Shown here: piece by piece, positions 60,632-64,000 of the stretch
How the letters are laid out: every line of letters starts with the position of its first letter
Position numbering within the stretch: the stretch's first letter is position 1
Assembly: GCF_000385565.1 (NCBI RefSeq)
Contig: NC_021169.1
Span: 2,012,932 to 2,076,931, forward strand
DNA length: 64,000 bases
DNA from: Archaeoglobus sulfaticallidus PM70-1
GTDB taxonomy: Archaea > Halobacteriota > Archaeoglobi > Archaeoglobales > Archaeoglobaceae
Reading direction: 5' to 3'
Translations under genes and position numbers: made by a program
The notes under the pieces: generated by a model
Told to the model about the DNA's origin: nothing
What the model saw: the letters and a program-made list of their open reading frames with translations, nothing else
The model's database searches: none

Positions 60632-62493
60632 CTTCCTACCCCCTTTGGCTTTATCGCCTTTTCAGGACAGATTGATGCACAGACTGCACAGCCAACACAT
60701 AATGCAGCATCTATTCCAACCTTGCCATCATCAACAAATATTGCCGGGCAGGTAAAATCGGTGATGCACTTCATGCATACAGTGCAGTTCTCCGCAACCT
60801 CAAAAGCTCTTACCTCAATGCCCTTCCTCTTTCTCTCCCTCGTCCACAGAATCGCACACGGATGGCGGGAGATGACAACAGCCACACCATCATGCTCGAT
60901 TGCTCTCCTTATAGATTCAATGAGCTTCCTGACATTGTAGGAGTTAACAACCTCCACAAACTCGACTCCCAGCCCCTTAACAACATCCTCCAGGCTCACT
61001 CTCCTGCCTTCTCCACAGGCTCTTATGCCCGTCCCGGGATGGGGCTGATGGCCCGTCATGCCCGTTGTGGAGTTGTCCATTATGATGAGCGTGTAATTCA
61101 GGTTGTTGTAAACAGCATTAGCCAAAGGAGGCATTCCGGCATGGAAGAATGTTGAGTCGCCAATCGTTGCTACAATCTTTCCGTCAACGAAATAGCTCAG
61201 ACCGTTCGCAACCCCTGCACTTGCTCCCATGCATATCGTTGTATCCACAGCTTCGAGAGGTTTGTTTATGCCAAGGGTGTAGCAACCGATGTCGCTTGGA
61301 AGCACTTCCCCTCCAGCCTTCTTTATCGCGTAGAATGTAGCTGTGTGAGGACAGCCGGGGCAGAGAACAGGTGGTCTTGGAGGGGCGATGGATGCAAGCT
61401 CTCGATTCATGATGGCCTCATAATCTCTCGATGGCTCCAGACCGAACACCCTGGCTATGCCCATCTCAACAACAGGGACATTGTACTCGTAGTTCATCGG
61501 CATATCTCCGCTGAGCTTTCCCAGAACTTCCACATCAAGAGCCTTAACATGCATCTCGATGAAGGGGTCAACCTCCTCAACCACAAGCACCTTCTTCAAA
61601 CCATCAGTGAACCTCTCTATAAGCTTTTCCGGAACCGGATGCATCGAACTCAGCTTCAGTACTGGAGGGCTATCAAAATCGTTCTTGCTCCTGAGGTTCT
61701 CAATCGCTTCCTTGACATAGCTGTAGCTCAGACCGCAGGCAATTATTCCAGTATCCCCATCCCCATCCTCAATCCAGTTAAACTCAAACTTATCGAAATG
61801 ATTCTCGATCTTCTCAAGCTTTTCCAGCAAAACGAGTTTCAGCTTTCTCGCATGAGCTGGCAGCACAACATCAGTCTCCGGCCTTCTTTCCCAGCCAACC
61901 TTCTCGAACCTTTTCTCAGGAATTTCACCAAGATCAACTATCCCGCTCGAATGACTGAGCCTCGTGTATGTCCTGAAAATCATCGGCAGTCCAAACCTCT
62001 CAGACAGATCAAAGGCCACCTTGACGAGTTCTTTAGCCTCGTTAACGCCTGAAGGTTCCAGCACTGGCAATTTAGCAGATTTTCCATACCACCTGTTATC
62101 CTGCTCGTTCTGGCTGCTGTGCATTGTCGGATCATCTGCTGTGACAACAACAAACCCACCTCTGGCTCCTACATAAGCGAAGCTGAAGAGGGAGTCGGCT
62201 GCTACATTCAGCCCCACATGCTTCATCGTAACCAGAGCCCTTTTTCCAGCAAGAGATGCTCCGATACCCGTCTCAAATGCTACCTTTTCGTTTGTAGAGT
62301 ACTCAACAAAATAATCCATTTTACCCCTTAAATGTGAGCATGCCTGTGCGAGGGTGTCTGTTATCTCGGATGATGGAGTTCCGGGATAGCAGGAAACTAT
62401 ATCGATTCCGCTTTCAATAGCTCCTCTCGCAATCGCTTCATTGCCAAGAAGAAAAACTTTCTCGCCTTCTTTACCGAGAACATCTTTAAGCAT
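60628..62493 (-). CDS. iorA: Indolepyruvate ferredoxin oxidoreductase, alpha subunit
   Basis: The 621-residue protein has an N-terminal pyrimidine-like domain (SCYPGTPSSEI), a thiamine-diphosphate domain with GDSTFFHAGMPPL, NAVYNNLNYTLIIMDN and GMTGHQPHPGTG, and a C-terminal ferredoxin part with CTVCMKC and CVGCAVCASICPEKA. It breaks down aromatic 2-oxoacids. It is the first gene of iorAB. Confidence 0.96.
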   Translation of the reverse strand: MLKDVLGKEGEKVFLLGNEAIARGAIESGIDIVSCYPGTPSSEITDTLAQACSHLRGKMDYFVEYSTNEKVAFETGIGASLAGKRALVTMKHVGLNVAADSLFSFAYVGARGGFVVVTADDPTMHSSQNEQDNRWYGKSAKLPVLEPSGVNEAKELVKVAFDLSERFGLPMIFRTYTRLSHSSGIVDLGEIPEKRFEKVGWERRPETDVVLPAHARKLKLVLLEKLEKIENHFDKFEFNWIEDGDGDTGIIACGLSYSYVKEAIENLRSKNDFDSPPVLKLSSMHPVPEKLIERFTDGLKKVLVVEEVDPFIEMHVKALDVEVLGKLSGDMPMNYEYNVPVVEMGIARVFGLEPSRDYEAIMNRELASIAPPRPPVLCPGCPHTATFYAIKKAGGEVLPSDIGCYTLGINKPLEAVDTTICMGASAGVANGLSYFVDGKIVATIGDSTFFHAGMPPLANAVYNNLNYTLIIMDNSTTGMTGHQPHPGTGIRACGEGRRVSLEDVVKGLGVEFVEVVNSYNVRKLIESIRRAIEHDGVAVVISRHPCAILWTRERKRKGIEVRAFEVAENCTVCMKCITDFTCPAIFVDDGKVGIDAALCVGCAVCASICPEKAIKPKGVGR

Positions 62494-62541
62494 GCAAGAA
62501 AGGAAAAAAGAGATGTATTAAAAATTTGCTGAATTATCTAA

Positions 62542-63654
62542 TCACACATCCTCAAACCTTTCCTTGAGTTTCTTCAAAACTCCCGGCAGGGTTGTGTATT
62601 CCATATCCTCGCTCGGCAGTCTGTGCGGCTCGAACGGGCCGTGTCTCCTCATGTATTCTGCCACTTCCATCGCCTTCTGCCTTGTGTAGTCGAATGCTGG
62701 ATCGTCGAACAGATCTACCGGACCCACAAGCTTGCCATTGGCAAGCTGGAAACCTGCAGCGATAACCCTAGGTGGACCATCGAACCTCGTGCATTTGCTG
62801 TATCTGAATGGAACGGGCATAATTGGACCATTATGGCTACCTCTCATCCATCCGCTAACCAGATGCGGGAAAGCAAAAGCCTCGATAACCTCTCCCACTG
62901 CCGGCAATCCGCTCTGAGCCCTCACAAGCGCTACAGGATCATCCTTTCCAACATACTCCCCGGCAATCTTGTAGAGTTTCTCCGTGCTTATCACCGCAAC
63001 CGGCTCGTCTGCTGGAAGCTTCCCCTCTTTCGGATACACCCTCTTTATCACGAACCTGCTCTTTCCTCCAATTAACGCCAGTATGTCATAGATCTCCTCA
63101 GGCGTTTTCATGAAAACCCTCTTGCTCTCGTATATATCCCATATCTCGAAAACAAAGCCGTTGTGCATCGATGGATCAATAACCAGTCCGGCCGTGTTGA
63201 AAGGATCGGCAAACATCCTGAATATCGGGAGATTGAACGCTCCCGGCTCGGTTTTGTCCATGAGGAACGCGAGAACGGGTTCAGACTCCCTCTCTGTAAA
63301 CTCCATTTCCGCAACACCGGGGCCCATTCCCCTCACATTTCCTGAAAAAGCATCAGCCAGCAGATCCTGTCCTGCGCCATAGAGCTTCAGCTCTTTCGCT
63401 TTTTCAGTTGCCTTCTCAAAGGTCTCCCAGGCGATCCTGTGGATCTTGGTGCTGTCAACTCCCTCTCTGTGGGTCATTATCAGATCGAGATCATCGCCAG
63501 CGTTCAGAACCCTGTAATCTATGATATCACCACTCTGCTTTGCCTCCTCAAGACTCTGCTTTGCAACCTCGATAATCTCATCCGGAACTAGAACATGCCC
63601 CGGCAGGCCACCGACATCTGCCTTGATAATACTAACGGTTATTTTTTCCGCCAT
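62542..63654 (-). CDS. fbp: Fructose-1,6-bisphosphate aldolase/phosphatase
   Basis: The 370-residue archaeal type V enzyme has SIIKADVGGLPGHVLVPDE near 9-27, NAGDDLDLIMTH and FAFPHLVSGWMRGSHNGPIMP. It has both aldolase and phosphatase activity and drives gluconeogenesis in archaeal autotrophs. A minus-strand TATA box (AAGTTTAAATTTT near 63674-63686) lies just upstream. Confidence 0.96.
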   Translation of the reverse strand: MAEKITVSIIKADVGGLPGHVLVPDEIIEVAKQSLEEAKQSGDIIDYRVLNAGDDLDLIMTHREGVDSTKIHRIAWETFEKATEKAKELKLYGAGQDLLADAFSGNVRGMGPGVAEMEFTERESEPVLAFLMDKTEPGAFNLPIFRMFADPFNTAGLVIDPSMHNGFVFEIWDIYESKRVFMKTPEEIYDILALIGGKSRFVIKRVYPKEGKLPADEPVAVISTEKLYKIAGEYVGKDDPVALVRAQSGLPAVGEVIEAFAFPHLVSGWMRGSHNGPIMPVPFRYSKCTRFDGPPRVIAAGFQLANGKLVGPVDLFDDPAFDYTRQKAMEVAEYMRRHGPFEPHRLPSEDMEYTTLPGVLKKLKERFEDV

Positions 63655-63850
63655 GATTAAAACTCTGAGAGATAAAATTTAAACTTTGGGGTAGTCAGCC
63701 GGTTGGCCGCGTGAATTACTCACCGTCAAAGTCCGAGAGATTCTCTCCTCGCACGCTGAATCGCTAACAAGTCCCATTTCGGGTACAACAGGATTTTGTC
63801 AACTTTGCTTGAAGATTTCGAGTACATAATAAAAAAGACTGTAGAACATT
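63655..63850. other. Intergenic region with possible decayed IS end
   Basis: After the fbp promoter, GTGAATTACTCACC near 63711-63724 resembles a degraded IS605 right end. No gene is visible. The sequence up to 63800 looks degenerate. Confidence 0.35.
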
Positions 63851-63922
63851 GATAGATACGAAGAATTTGCTGAAATGAGGAGCAGGATAGAACCCTTCTT
63901 CAAAGTGCTAGCTATTTTCGGA
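63851..63922 (+). pseudogene. Possible DDE transposase fragment
   Basis: An open stretch reads DRYEEFAEMRSRIEPFFKVL followed by AIFG, which resembles the conserved end of DDE transposases where R-R-I-E precedes a F-F-x-x-L helix. It is followed directly by an IS605 right end, so it was probably interrupted. Short and uncertain. Confidence 0.35.
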
Positions 63923-64000
63923 GTGAACTACCCCACGCTCACACGCATGGGGCTTCCTGCTTCACAGAGGAGACTTGCCCCTCGATAACCGCTTTGGCGG
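63923..64000 (-). repeat. IS605-family right end, running out of the window
   Basis: GTGAACTACCCCACGC...GCATGGGGCTTCCTG has the same layout as the right end at 47817-47935. On the minus strand this is the end of an element whose tnpB would lie beyond position 64000. Confidence 0.6.

Noticed and set aside
1..64000. CRISPR arrays and rRNA genes
   Set aside because: No regularly spaced direct repeats and no rRNA sequence were seen. Only one tRNA gene was found.

Overview
The window reads as chromosomal DNA of a hyperthermophilic, hydrogen-using, sulfate- or sulfite-reducing archaeon of the Archaeoglobus type. Four things support this together: reverse gyrase; archaeal information genes (proteasome alpha, exosome Rrp4/41/42, L7Ae, S28e, L24e, S6e, L37Ae, RpoP, aIF5B); a DsrMKJOP/Hme membrane complex with DsrC; and a methanophenazine/menaquinone-type [NiFe] hydrogenase beside tetrahydromethanopterin C1 metabolism (mtd). 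The base composition looks fairly AT-rich for the genus. The species cannot be named from the sequence alone.

Layout. 1-6.5 kb: end of an unknown membrane protein, a K+ channel, a HAD hydrolase, then a tight RNase P/proteasome/SBDS/exosome/L37Ae/RpoP operon. 6.5-16 kb: rubredoxin, a Zn-ribbon protein, a SAM hydrolase, then cobalamin genes (cobyric acid synthase, CbiMNQO cobalt transporter, CbiT, CbiL). A second metal permease inside this group is split by an IS605/IS608-type element. 16-21.5 kb: UbiD decarboxylase and the hydrogenase operon with its maturation protease. 21.8-27 kb: an unknown gene divergent from reverse gyrase, and a KaiC-like ATPase with an HTH partner. 27-33 kb: a translation operon, a methyltransferase, an unknown protein with a possible tRNA-binding domain, and a BioD/DRTGG protein. 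33.4-36.2 kb: a small putative integrated element (membrane protein, two winged-helix proteins, tyrosine recombinase) ending at tRNA-Asp. 36.3-45.8 kb: MobA, MoaA, HisC, AK6, nitroreductase, dihydroorotase, FtsZ, PHP, DHPS-like and Mtd. 45.8-48.1 kb: a graveyard of TnpB remnants and decayed toxin-antitoxin genes around one intact PIN toxin pair. 48.2-50.5 kb: CobD and CobT-like genes and a ferredoxin. 50.6-56.6 kb: dsrOPMKJ and, divergently, dsrC. 56.7-64 kb: a radical SAM protein, two tandem UPF0175/DUF3368 toxin-antitoxin pairs, indolepyruvate oxidoreductase, FBP aldolase/phosphatase, and an IS right end that runs out of the window.

How it fits together. Hydrogenase electrons enter the quinone pool through the b-type cytochrome. 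The DsrMKJOP complex carries them to cytoplasmic DsrC trisulfide chemistry. Mtd, MobA/MoaA and the cobalamin genes supply the C1 and cofactor side. The most informative accessory feature is the IS608-like element at 13174-14591. Its boundaries can be read to the base, because removing it restores the host reading frame exactly.
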